A stretch of DNA of 45,473 bases from the NCBI GenBank assembly GCA_018659145.1, contig JABJNB010000045.1, positions 1-45,473 of the forward strand. The letters run 5' to 3'. Source of the stretch: Rickettsiales bacterium (GTDB lineage: Bacteria > Pseudomonadota > Alphaproteobacteria > Rickettsiales > JABIRX01). This document shows, piece by piece, positions 1 through 7,962 of this stretch (positions are counted from its first letter, which is position 1; every line of letters starts with the position of its first letter). Below the pieces are notes generated by a model. The model searched no databases and had not been told where the DNA came from. It was given only the letters and a program-made list of their open reading frames with translations. Both the position numbers and the translations under genes were made by a program.

Positions 1-313
1 CTCCACGCAATTTATCATGCCCAAGATATGCTTCAGCCTGATTTAGGGTAAGAGAAAATATTTTGTTTGTATTTGATCCGCCATACAGGCCAGATAATTG
101 CGGTAATACATACCAAATATAATGACTTTCCTTACTCCCTTGACTTAACTCAGCATTGGCACAAGCATAACTCTCTCCATCTCGATCTATCTTTAATCGT
201 TTTCCTGTATTATCTATCATGAAACTCTCTGACTTTATTCCGTGCCCTTGAGCATATACATGTTGTTGTAGTAAGTCCTGGGTAATTCTGCCTTGATCTG
301 ATGATGAGCGCAT
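1..313 (-). CDS. DUF1810-family protein, 3' part cut by window edge
   Basis: An open frame runs without stops from an ATG at 311-313 to the window edge, giving about 104 residues of the N-terminal part. The translation contains AELSQGSKESHYIWYVLPQL, then GLYGGSNTN and EAYLGHDKLRG, which match the usual DUF1810 pattern (AL.EL..G.K.SHW.W...PQ..GLG.S, then A..YL.HP.L..RL). Members are small soluble proteins of unknown biochemical function. The family assignment is from memory of that pattern. The first 45 residues are less typical. No strong ribosome binding site was seen in front of the ATG. Confidence 0.7.
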   Translation of the reverse strand, partial: MRSSSDQGRITQDLLQQHVYAQGHGIKSESFMIDNTGKRLKIDRDGESYACANAELSQGSKESHYIWYVLPQLSGLYGGSNTNKIFSLTLNQAEAYLGHDKLRG

Positions 314-531
314 TTTTATTTATTTAATAAGTAAAATTTAAGTAATATTAATGCCAAGGAAAAAGCATTAGCATATTGTACCATATAGGCATCTATAGTC
401 TAGCTAGAATATCACACCCCCTATATATCCATGCTCTAGAAGTATAATGGGCTTGCTATCCTGATCACAAAATCAGCCAATAGAGATGCAATTTAGGGCT
501 TTATCTATAATTATGAAAACTATTCAAAAAT

Positions 532-1725
532 TTAATTAGCTTCCTTCAAAGCCCTAATACCCGGCAAATCTTTGCCTTCAAGCCAAGCTAGGAATGCGCC
601 TCCTGCGGTTGATATATAAGTAAATGTATTTTTAAGGCCTGATCCCTTTACGGAGGCGACAACATCACCACCACCCGCTATTGAAATCATCTTACCTTGG
701 GATGTAAGTAGAGATATATGACGTGCTATTGATTCCGATCCAATATTAAATGGCCTAAACTCAAAAGCTCCAAGCGGACCATTCCATAATACAGTTTTAG
801 AATCAGCTAACTTACTGGCTATATAACCAACGGCCTGCGGTCCTATATCTAAAATCATATAATCATCTGGTACCGCATTAACCGACACCACCTTAACATC
901 AAAGCTATCTGTAATATTTTTGGCAACCACAACATCTTCTGGTAAGATGATCTCGCAATTATTTTGCTGCGCGATTATTAAAATTTCTTTTGCCACATCA
1001 AGAAAATCATCTTCAACTAAAGATTTTTTAACATCTATATTCTGCGCTTTTAGGAAAGTATTAGCCATCGCACCGCCAATAACTATGGCGTGCGAGCAAA
1101 CCGCCAAATGTTTTAACAATATTATCTTGGTCGATACTTTTGAACCCCCAACAATTGAAATCATTGGTTTTTTTGGATTGGTTAAATATTTTTCCAAAGT
1201 TGAAATTTCTTCCGTCAGTAACAAGCCCGGATAAGAAGGTAAAAACTTAGTAATACCTTCTATAGAACTATGTGATCTATGAGAGCATGAAAAACTATCA
1301 TTTATGTATAAGTCGGCATAACTAGCTAACTCCTTTGAGAATTCTACATCATTTTCTGCCTCTTCTTTGTAAAAGCGCAGATTTTCTAACATTAGTACCT
1401 CGCCGACCTGCAGACCAGACACAGCATCCTGCGCCTTCTGACCCCGACAATCAACCGCAAATTTAACAGTAATATTAGGTAAAAATTCTTGTAACTTATC
1501 CACAATCGGAGCAAGTGACATATCCAGGTTAAAAGATCCTTTAGGCCGACCAAAATGCGACATAAGAATCACCTTGCTATTACGCGATCTTAAATAATGG
1601 ATTGTTGGCAGAATACGCTCTATTCTTTCAGTATCAGTAACCTTGCCATGTAAAATTGGCACATTTAGATCAACTCGAACAATTACTTTTTTGCCTGCAA
1701 GAGCGGCATTTTCTAGATTTAACAT
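532..1725 (-). CDS. pgk: Phosphoglycerate kinase
   Basis: Cytosolic enzyme interconverting 1,3-bisphosphoglycerate plus ADP and 3-phosphoglycerate plus ATP. At 397 residues it has the normal bacterial length. Visible hallmarks are the N-terminal VIVRVDLNVP substrate-binding motif, SHFGRPKG, the central LMLENLRFYKEE segment, ISIVGGSKVSTK in the hinge region, and the C-terminal nucleotide loop SIAGGGDVVASV. It is the last gene of the tkt, ialB-like, gap, pgk run, with 22 bases after gap, so it is probably co-transcribed with them. Nothing suggests inactivation. The start ATG directly precedes the conserved N-terminal region, so no longer start is needed. Confidence 0.97.
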   Translation of the reverse strand: MLNLENAALAGKKVIVRVDLNVPILHGKVTDTERIERILPTIHYLRSRNSKVILMSHFGRPKGSFNLDMSLAPIVDKLQEFLPNITVKFAVDCRGQKAQDAVSGLQVGEVLMLENLRFYKEEAENDVEFSKELASYADLYINDSFSCSHRSHSSIEGITKFLPSYPGLLLTEEISTLEKYLTNPKKPMISIVGGSKVSTKIILLKHLAVCSHAIVIGGAMANTFLKAQNIDVKKSLVEDDFLDVAKEILIIAQQNNCEIILPEDVVVAKNITDSFDVKVVSVNAVPDDYMILDIGPQAVGYIASKLADSKTVLWNGPLGAFEFRPFNIGSESIARHISLLTSQGKMISIAGGGDVVASVKGSGLKNTFTYISTAGGAFLAWLEGKDLPGIRALKEAN

Positions 1726-1747
1726 TTTAGCGCAGATTTAGTAAAGA

Positions 1748-2737
1748 TTAAAACATTAACTTCATGACATCTATCATTCTACCTGCAAATGACCATTCAT
1801 TATCATACCAAGCCGCCACACGTGCAAATGTTTTATCAATAACCTTCGTACCCGTTGCATCAAAAATAGATGATTCTATTGTATGATTATAATCAATTGA
1901 AACTAAAGGCTGATCATTATAACCAAGCATATTTGAAATATTGGCCTTCATTAAGTTATTTATTTCTAACTCAGACATTGCCTTTTGCGTATTAAAAGTA
2001 AAATCAATCATTGATACATTTGGTGTTGGAACACGAATAGAACAACCATCTAATTTACCATTAAGGTCTGTAATAACTTTGCCAATCGCCTTAGCTGCAC
2101 CAGTAGAAGTTGGAATCATAGATAAAGCCGCAGCTCTTGCTCTACTTGGATCCGAATGATTAGCATCAGCAATATTTTGATCGTTTGTATAAGCATGAAT
2201 TGTAGTAACGTAACCTCTGGTTATATTATATTTATCATGCAATAACTTAACCACAGGAGCCAAGCAATTGGTAGTACAAGACCCTACAGAAACAACATCA
2301 TCTTCTGGACTCAGAATTTCATCATTAACCTTATATATCACTGTTTTAATATCCTCGTCTTTAGCTGGCGCTGATATAAGAATTTTTTTAGCACCAGCAT
2401 CAATATGCCTCTGACATCCTGAGCGAGTCTTAAAGAAACCACTACATTCTAATACCATATCAACATCTAATTCACGCCATGGTAACTCCTCTGGCTTTCT
2501 GCTATGCAACGACCTAATCTCTTGTCCATTGATAATAAAATTACCATTTTCGACCCTAGCATCACCATTAAATCGCCCATGAATTGAGTCATATTTAAAT
2601 AGATGCAAATCTTCCTCAGAGGTACCCATACCATTAATTGCAACTAACTCAACACCTTCGTACTCACCTTCAAAATAAGCCCTAGCAACTGACCTACCTA
2701 TTCTACCAAAGCCGTTAATTGCAAATTTAATCGTCAT
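1748..2737 (-). CDS. gap: Glyceraldehyde-3-phosphate dehydrogenase
   Basis: Type I phosphorylating GAPDH, 329 residues, making 1,3-bisphosphoglycerate from glyceraldehyde-3-phosphate. The Rossmann start INGFGRIGR is at residues 8-16, the catalytic Cys is C154 in SCTTNCLAP, and the tail has WYDNEWSFAGRM. One unusual point: the adenosine-ribose loop reads VAINGMG at 32-38, where NAD-specific enzymes normally have VAIND. Loss of that Asp is associated with relaxed or NADP preference in this family, so an NADP-linked, possibly gluconeogenic, role is possible; this is inference. The purine-rich stretch AGAGGATAGAG precedes the ATG and can serve as ribosome binding site. It lies between the ialB-like gene and pgk. 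Confidence 0.96.
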   Translation of the reverse strand: MTIKFAINGFGRIGRSVARAYFEGEYEGVELVAINGMGTSEEDLHLFKYDSIHGRFNGDARVENGNFIINGQEIRSLHSRKPEELPWRELDVDMVLECSGFFKTRSGCQRHIDAGAKKILISAPAKDEDIKTVIYKVNDEILSPEDDVVSVGSCTTNCLAPVVKLLHDKYNITRGYVTTIHAYTNDQNIADANHSDPSRARAAALSMIPTSTGAAKAIGKVITDLNGKLDGCSIRVPTPNVSMIDFTFNTQKAMSELEINNLMKANISNMLGYNDQPLVSIDYNHTIESSIFDATGTKVIDKTFARVAAWYDNEWSFAGRMIDVMKLMF

Positions 2738-2753
2738 GTCTCTATCCTCTAAA

Positions 2754-3215
2754 CTAATTGTTAATATGAGCTAAATAATAATCATATGCCTCTTTATACC
2801 CAATAAGAGATACTTGTGTTTTTGTTTGATTGGTAATGTCTATTGCAAGAGTCTTACCCTTTATCATTTGTACCGAAAGTGCTTTCCTATCTATATTCTT
2901 AAAAAAAGAAGATATACCTGTATTCATTGATGACTCGATAGCATCATAACTATCTATTTTAAAAACCACCCCATCAGTAAGCAAAAGTTCATTATGCGAG
3001 AAAGCTAAGTAATATTTTGTAAAAATGATAGCTCCTCCGCCCATTTCATCTTCATATTGAGCCCCTAAGAAACAATCTCCCTTCTCATCAGTTGCAGATT
3101 TTAATTTGCATGAAACCAGCCAATCGCCAAAAACCTTATTCCTCTCAACACGCGCCTCCGCATTAAATGATACTAATAAAACTAAACTTAATAATTGTAG
3201 GTATTTATAACTCAT
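2754..3215 (-). CDS. Invasion-associated locus B (IalB)-like periplasmic protein
   Basis: 153 residues with a cleavable-looking signal peptide (hydrophobic 5-17, cleavage near AEA at 19-21). The mature start contains FGDW at 29-32 and Cys36/Cys48, as in the IalB family (Pfam IalB, named after the Bartonella bacilliformis invasion locus). The family is widespread in alphaproteobacteria; its molecular role is poorly defined, and presence does not prove invasion. The start ATG overlaps the tkt stop in an ATGA arrangement, which implies translational coupling. Its position inside a tkt-gap-pgk operon is unusual for an exported protein. Family call moderately sure. Confidence 0.78.
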   Translation of the reverse strand: MSYKYLQLLSLVLLVSFNAEARVERNKVFGDWLVSCKLKSATDEKGDCFLGAQYEDEMGGGAIIFTKYYLAFSHNELLLTDGVVFKIDSYDAIESSMNTGISSFFKNIDRKALSVQMIKGKTLAIDITNQTKTQVSLIGYKEAYDYYLAHINN

Positions 3216-5182
3216 GCCAAAGCCTCTTTAATTTTTGTTACTAGATTATCAGTTGTTAAACCGAAGCGATTATAGATATCCTCAGCATCTGCTGAAATAC
3301 CAAAATCATCCACACCAAAAAACTCTCCTTTATTACCTATAATTTTATGCCAACCAAATGAACAAGCAGCCTCTACTGCAAATATAGGTAGATCACTGCC
3401 AAGAACGGAATCTCTATACTCCAAATCCTGCTCAAAAAACAACTCCATTGATGGCATGGATACAACCCTAAGGTTAATACCCAAAACCTCTAACTCTCTC
3501 TGCACAGAAAGAGCTAGCCCAACTTCAGACCCTGTCGCAATAATAACGGCATCCGCCTTAGCTGGGTTAGATAACACATAAGCACCTAATGCTACCTTAT
3601 TTTCTTTTGAATCTTCACTCCGTACAAACTCAGTCTTTTGACGAGTTAAGCAAAGTAAACTTGGTCCAGTTTTATGCGCAAGCGCATATTGCCAAGACTC
3701 TAATGTTTCAATAATATCGCAAGGACGGAAAACTTTTAAATTAGGTATCGCCCTAAGTGACGCTATATGCTCGATTGGTTGATGAGTTGGCCCATCGGAT
3801 CCAAGGCCGATAGAATCATGCGTCATAACATAAATAACTTGCTGCTGCATCAAAGCAGACAACCTAATTGCCGGACGACAATAATCTGTAAACACTAAAA
3901 ATGTTCCACTGAAAGGAACCATTCCACCATGCAAAGCCATTCCATTCATAATAGCCGACATACCAAATTCTCTAATACCATAATAGATATAATTACCACT
4001 CGCATCCTCTGGAGTAATGGGCTTCATATCTGATGCCTTAGTGTTATTTGATCCTGTTAAATCTGCTGACCCACCAATTAAATTAGGTAATTGACGACTC
4101 ATAAAATCTATTACCTTACCAGAAGCTTGCCTTGTAGCCATAACAGGAGCCTGCTTAGATATCTCACTTTTAAATTCAGCAAATTTTGCCGTAATATCAG
4201 CATAAAAATCATTATTTATATATTTATCAAGCAAGCCTTTTTTTGCATGATTTGTATAATTTTTCACCCAACGATAATATTCCGGAAGCGACCGATCAAT
4301 GACCCCACGCCACTCTGCTAAATCTTCAGATGGTACATAAAATTCCTTTTGACTGATGCCTAATTTATCCTTAGTTTTTACAACTTCATCTGCTCCAAGC
4401 GGCGCGCCATGGGAAGCAGATGACCCAGCTTTATTTGGCGAACCAAAAGCAATCTCTGTTTTACAAGCAATCAAGGTTGGTTTATCAGACAATTTTGCAT
4501 CAGCAATTGCGCTATTTATTTGCCGTGTATCATGACCGTCAATCGCAACAGCATTCCAACCTGACGCCCTAACCCTAGCTAACTGATCATCAGAGCAACT
4601 AATATCAACACTTCCGTCAATTGTAATCCCATTATCATCAAATAATACAATTAGTTTATTTAGCTTATGGTGACCTGCAAATGATATAACCTCATGAGAG
4701 ATACCCTCCATAAGACAACCATCACCTACAATTGTATAAGTGTGATGATCAATTAAATCTGCGCCAAATCTAGCTCTTAATATTTTTTCAGACAAAGCCA
4801 TTCCAACAGCATTAGCAAAACCTTGTCCAAGCGGACCAGTTGTAGTCTCGACGCCTTTTAACAGCTCAACTTCTGGGTGGCCTGCTGTTTTAGCATCAAG
4901 CTGTCTAAAATTTTTAATATCCTCTAAGGTGATATCCTCATAACCTGTTAAATATAACAAAGAGTAAATCAACATAGATCCATGCCCTGTTGACAAAACA
5001 AAGCGATCTCGATCAAACCATGAAGGGTCCTTCGGATTAAATTTTAAATGATTATGAAATAAAATTGTTGCAACATCCGCCATGCCCATCGGCATTCCCG
5101 GATGACCAGATGCCGCTTTTTCAACAGCATCAATAGTCAGACCTCTAATATTATTAGCAAGTGCTTGATAATTCTTCGTCAC
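3212..5182 (-). CDS. tkt: Transketolase
   Basis: Thiamine-diphosphate enzyme moving two-carbon ketol units in the non-oxidative pentose phosphate pathway. 656 residues, close to E. coli TktA. GHPGMPMG at 26-33 and the cofactor motif GDGCLMEG (153-160) followed by FDDN (N184) are present, and the middle domain has MTHDSIGLGSDGPTHQP. The start is GTG at 5180-5182, giving the expected N-terminus MTKNYQALANN; no strong ribosome binding site precedes it. A sigma-70-like promoter lies 40 bases upstream. With rpiB and the transaldolase elsewhere in this window it gives most of a non-oxidative pentose pathway, supplying ribose-5-phosphate and erythrose-4-phosphate. The 3' end overlaps the next gene by four bases. 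Confidence 0.97.
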   Translation of the reverse strand: MTKNYQALANNIRGLTIDAVEKAASGHPGMPMGMADVATILFHNHLKFNPKDPSWFDRDRFVLSTGHGSMLIYSLLYLTGYEDITLEDIKNFRQLDAKTAGHPEVELLKGVETTTGPLGQGFANAVGMALSEKILRARFGADLIDHHTYTIVGDGCLMEGISHEVISFAGHHKLNKLIVLFDDNGITIDGSVDISCSDDQLARVRASGWNAVAIDGHDTRQINSAIADAKLSDKPTLIACKTEIAFGSPNKAGSSASHGAPLGADEVVKTKDKLGISQKEFYVPSEDLAEWRGVIDRSLPEYYRWVKNYTNHAKKGLLDKYINNDFYADITAKFAEFKSEISKQAPVMATRQASGKVIDFMSRQLPNLIGGSADLTGSNNTKASDMKPITPEDASGNYIYYGIREFGMSAIMNGMALHGGMVPFSGTFLVFTDYCRPAIRLSALMQQQVIYVMTHDSIGLGSDGPTHQPIEHIASLRAIPNLKVFRPCDIIETLESWQYALAHKTGPSLLCLTRQKTEFVRSEDSKENKVALGAYVLSNPAKADAVIIATGSEVGLALSVQRELEVLGINLRVVSMPSMELFFEQDLEYRDSVLGSDLPIFAVEAACSFGWHKIIGNKGEFFGVDDFGISADAEDIYNRFGLTTDNLVTKIKEALA

Positions 5183-5221
5183 AGATTAATTATGAAAATA
5201 TTAAATAGAAAAAGTGAATTT

Positions 5222-5249
5222 TTTATAAAGATATTCATTCAAAAGTCAA
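5222..5249 (-). promoter_or_regulatory. Sigma-70-type promoter for the tkt operon
   Basis: Read on the minus strand, TTGACT (5244-5249) is followed after 16 bases by TATAAA (5222-5227). This predicts transcription starting near 5215, about 30 bases before the tkt GTG. It lies just outside repeat A1. Predicted by eye only. Confidence 0.55.
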
Positions 5250-5261
5250 TTTACCTTTTTT

Positions 5262-5422
5262 GGGTTTGTCACAAATAAAAATTGCAAAGATTTTTATTAT
5301 TAAGATTTTGGATTTCTTGGTAGTATTTTTCTTAATAGCCAAAACTATTTGCAATAAATTATACAAATATAATACATATCTGAAGAAGGAAAAAACTTGT
5401 GATTTTAATTTAAGACAAGCCC
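5262..5422. repeat. MITE-like repeat A, copy 1
   Basis: A 161-base element in the spacer between tkt and the TauE/SafE gene. Its ends are imperfect inverted repeats: GGGTTTGTCACAAAT at the left, and GGGCTTGTCTTAAATT on the opposite strand at the right, followed in both by AAAAT..CAAAG-like sequence. The interior has AAGATTTTGGATTT and AATAGCCAAAACTATT, a core shared with the other A copies and with repeat B. No coding capacity, so it would have to be moved by a transposase encoded elsewhere. It fills most of the 310-base divergent spacer; the rest holds the tkt promoter. Confidence 0.7.
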
Positions 5423-5492
5423 TTTAAGAATAAAACTCCTAGATTTTTGTGAATATCTACATTAGCTTGCCAGCCTTATTCTTTAGACAATC

Positions 5493-6407
5493 ATGGAAAT
5501 ATATTTACCAATAGCTGACATTCCTATCAATATCCTAACTCTGTTACTCATAGGTTTATCTGGTGGAATTCTATCTGGTATATTTGGTATTGGTGGTGGA
5601 TTTATTGCAACACCATTATTAATTTTCTTGGGGATAGCACCACCTGTTGCCGTTGCCTCTTCAGCCAATCAAATAATTGCATCATCATTTTCTGCCTTTA
5701 TCTCGCATTTTCGCAAAAAAAATATCGACTTCCAAATGGGCACCATATTCATCATTGGCGGATTAGTTGGTTCCACCGTTGGTATAGTAATCTTTAAATA
5801 TTTACAACAATATGGTCATATCGATTTAGTAATTTCATTATGCTATATTGTGATTCTCGGATTTATTGGCATCTCCATGGCAATCGAAAGTTTTGGTTCG
5901 TTCCTGCGAAAATCAACCAAGAACATATCTAAATTCGAACAAAAAAAACAAAATCTTTTTGCTAAACTTCCATATAAAAGATATTTTCCCAGATCAGATC
6001 TGACCATAAGCTTAATTGTACCTATCGTAACTAGTTTCTTTTCTGGCATCCTTGTATCACTTATGGGAATTGGTGGTGGATTTCTTATAGTGCCAGCTTT
6101 AATATATATTATTGGAATGCCTGCAAGCATAGTTATTGGAACTTCATTATTTCAAGTAATTTTTATCACAGCAAACGTAACTTTCCTACATGCGGTTACC
6201 ACTCATTCAGTTGATATAGTACTTGCAACTATACTTTTTACAGCCTCAGTGATAGGTGCGCAATTTGGCCTAAAAATTGGTGCTGTTATCAAAGCTGAGA
6301 AACTCCGATTATTACTCGCATTAATAATACTTGGTGTAGTTGTAAAATTAACTCTAGGATTCATTATTGAACCACTAGATCCTTTTTTAACCAATACGTT
6401 TAAATAG
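5493..6407 (+). CDS. TauE/SafE-family membrane permease
   Basis: Integral membrane protein of 304 residues with about eight hydrophobic segments in two halves. Each half contains the family signature: GIFGIGGGFIATPLLI at 30-45, and SLMGIGGGFLIVPALI in the second half, reflecting the internal duplication of TauE/SafE transporters. Members export or import small sulfur-containing or organic anions (sulfite, sulfoacetate and others); the substrate here is unknown. The next gene, of the TIGR02186 family, starts one base after this stop codon. That pairing is common in alphaproteobacteria and suggests the two work together. Confidence 0.88.
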   Translation: MEIYLPIADIPINILTLLLIGLSGGILSGIFGIGGGFIATPLLIFLGIAPPVAVASSANQIIASSFSAFISHFRKKNIDFQMGTIFIIGGLVGSTVGIVIFKYLQQYGHIDLVISLCYIVILGFIGISMAIESFGSFLRKSTKNISKFEQKKQNLFAKLPYKRYFPRSDLTISLIVPIVTSFFSGILVSLMGIGGGFLIVPALIYIIGMPASIVIGTSLFQVIFITANVTFLHAVTTHSVDIVLATILFTASVIGAQFGLKIGAVIKAEKLRLLLALIILGVVVKLTLGFIIEPLDPFLTNTFK

Positions 6408-6408
6408 G

Positions 6409-7173
6409 ATGAGTAAAATAACAAAATTAAAACAGATCATCCTATCTAACTTAATAATCATATCATGCTTACTTATAAGCAATTCGGCTATAGCAAATCA
6501 AGCCGTGTTCACAGCCTTGTCCGATGACACTATCAATATAAACGCAAATTTCAAAGGTAAGAATATATTGTTATTTGGCGCTAAAAATGAACCTGGTGAA
6601 ATATTTATTATTGTAAGGGGGCCCGAAAAATCATTTATCACACGCAAGAAAGAACAAATATTTGGTTTATGGGTAGCCCGCAAATATGTTGAATTTCGTA
6701 ACCTACCCAACTTTTATCAAATCAAAAGCAATTCAACCATTGAAAGCATTGGTAATGATAATCTCCTGAAAAACCTAGAGATTGGGTTGCAAAACCTCTC
6801 ATATAATTATGGCGGAACCGCATCTATAGACCAAACTCAGGATTATAGAACAGCCTTAATGGAATCACAATATAGAAATAATCTCTTTACCCAAGATATA
6901 GGCCCAATCACATATTTAAATAATACTTTTTTTAAAACTGAAATTTTCTTTCCCAAAACAATCCATGAAGGCCTCTACACCATTGAAACTTACTTAATTG
7001 ATCAAGAGGACATTAAGGCCCTACAAGTACATAGGGTAAATGCTAGAAAAGTAGGGTTTGAATCCTTTATACATAACCTGGCTCATGAGAATGAAATTAT
7101 ATACGGACTTCTTTCTGTATTCCTAGCCTTATTCTTTGGCTGGTTTGCAAGTCATATTTTTTGGAAACCATAA
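6409..7173 (+). CDS. TIGR02186-family membrane-anchored protein
   Basis: 254 residues: signal peptide (about 1-29), a long extracytoplasmic domain, and a C-terminal membrane helix at about 231-250 (IYGLLSVFLALFFGWFASHI). The phrases VRGPEKSFITRKKE, IFGLWVARKYVEFRNLPNFY and a C-terminal anchor are typical of the conserved alphaproteobacterial TIGR02186 family, which has no known function. It is translationally coupled to the upstream TauE/SafE permease, so an accessory or partner role in that transport is likely; this is inferred from position. Repeat E1 starts 7 bases after the stop codon. Confidence 0.82.
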   Translation: MSKITKLKQIILSNLIIISCLLISNSAIANQAVFTALSDDTININANFKGKNILLFGAKNEPGEIFIIVRGPEKSFITRKKEQIFGLWVARKYVEFRNLPNFYQIKSNSTIESIGNDNLLKNLEIGLQNLSYNYGGTASIDQTQDYRTALMESQYRNNLFTQDIGPITYLNNTFFKTEIFFPKTIHEGLYTIETYLIDQEDIKALQVHRVNARKVGFESFIHNLAHENEIIYGLLSVFLALFFGWFASHIFWKP

Positions 7174-7179
7174 TATAAT

Positions 7180-7585
7180 GTAGGGGCGACCTTTATGGTA
7201 TTAGTGCCTAGAGTTAGAATAAGATAACCTCTTGTTAATACATATATGACAAGACATCATAGCCCCATAAGAAGCGAATTATTAATCGAAGAATTGCAGG
7301 AGAAGCTCAGGCACATCGCCTGAAAACCTTCGCCCATGTCAATATTGGAATTTGTGGTGTGATCCCGTGCGACACGCCCAGGTCGTCCCTACTGTGAAGC
7401 ATTGTAATACACTCCGCAGGGTGGGGGGCTGGCTTTCCCACCCAGAAGCAGCGAGCTGGGGCTACCAAGGGCTGGAGGACAACGCCCCTACGCAATTTTG
7501 TATATTGGTCAGATTTCTAAAAAAGCGCAGGATTTTTATTAATAGTTTTTAACTCTAGGCAGTAATGCACATGGGTTCGCCCCTA
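7180..7585. repeat. Repeat E, copy 1: ~400-bp element with GTAGGGGCG termini
   Basis: The whole 409-base spacer between the TIGR02186 gene and rsfS is this element. Left end GTAGGGGCGACC (7180-7191) and right end GGTTCGCCCCTAC (7573-7585) are inverted repeats of each other. The interior is more GC-rich than its surroundings and has short palindromes such as CAGGCACATCGCCTG. Two stretches recur in copy 2 near 21.8-22.1 kb: the AAGATAACCTCTTGTTAAT segment and CCCTACGCAATTTTGTATAT. Short open frames inside have no coding character. The right end supplies the rsfS stop codon. Confidence 0.7.
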
Positions 7586-7954
7586 CGATTCTTTTTTTGA
7601 GGTCCAGAGTTCTTCAATTCGATATTCCTCTCGCGATTCAGGCAGGAATAAATGCACTATTATATCATAACAATCTATCAGCACCCAATTACCTACGTTT
7701 CGACCTTCGCACTTATAATCAATATCCAAGCCTGAATGCTTAATATCAAAAATCACTTTATCCGCAAGTGACGTAATATGCCTTGATGAAGTACCTGTTG
7801 CAACAAACATATAGTGGCAAAAGTCTGTAGCTTTTGATACGTCAAGCAAGACTATATCAGAAGCTTTACCATCCTCTAAAGTTGTATTTATTAATGATTT
7901 TAATTTCTCTAAAAAAGCTTCTGCTTCTAATTCTTTTAATTTCTGACCACTCAT
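7583..7954 (-). CDS. rsfS: Ribosomal silencing factor RsfS
   Basis: 123 residues, the RsfS/YbeB/DUF143 family, which binds ribosomal protein uL14 and blocks subunit joining when nutrients are short. The family core is clear: KASDIVLLDVS, DFCHYMFVATGTSSRHITSL, and WVLIDCYDIIVHLFLPESREEYRIEELW. It starts 8 bases after the ftsH stop, so the two are probably co-transcribed. rsfS more often sits beside nadD or rlmH, so this is an atypical neighbourhood. The last codons are GAA TCG TAG, where TAG falls inside the terminal repeat of element E1; the native stop has apparently been replaced. Confidence 0.93.
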   Translation of the reverse strand: MSGQKLKELEAEAFLEKLKSLINTTLEDGKASDIVLLDVSKATDFCHYMFVATGTSSRHITSLADKVIFDIKHSGLDIDYKCEGRNVGNWVLIDCYDIIVHLFLPESREEYRIEELWTSKKES

Positions 7955-7962
7955 AATCTACT

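Noticed and set aside
7307..7552. Open frames of 62 and 66 codons on both strands
   Set aside because: They lie entirely in repeat E1, overlap each other, and have Trp/Arg/Pro-rich composition unlike genes in the window.
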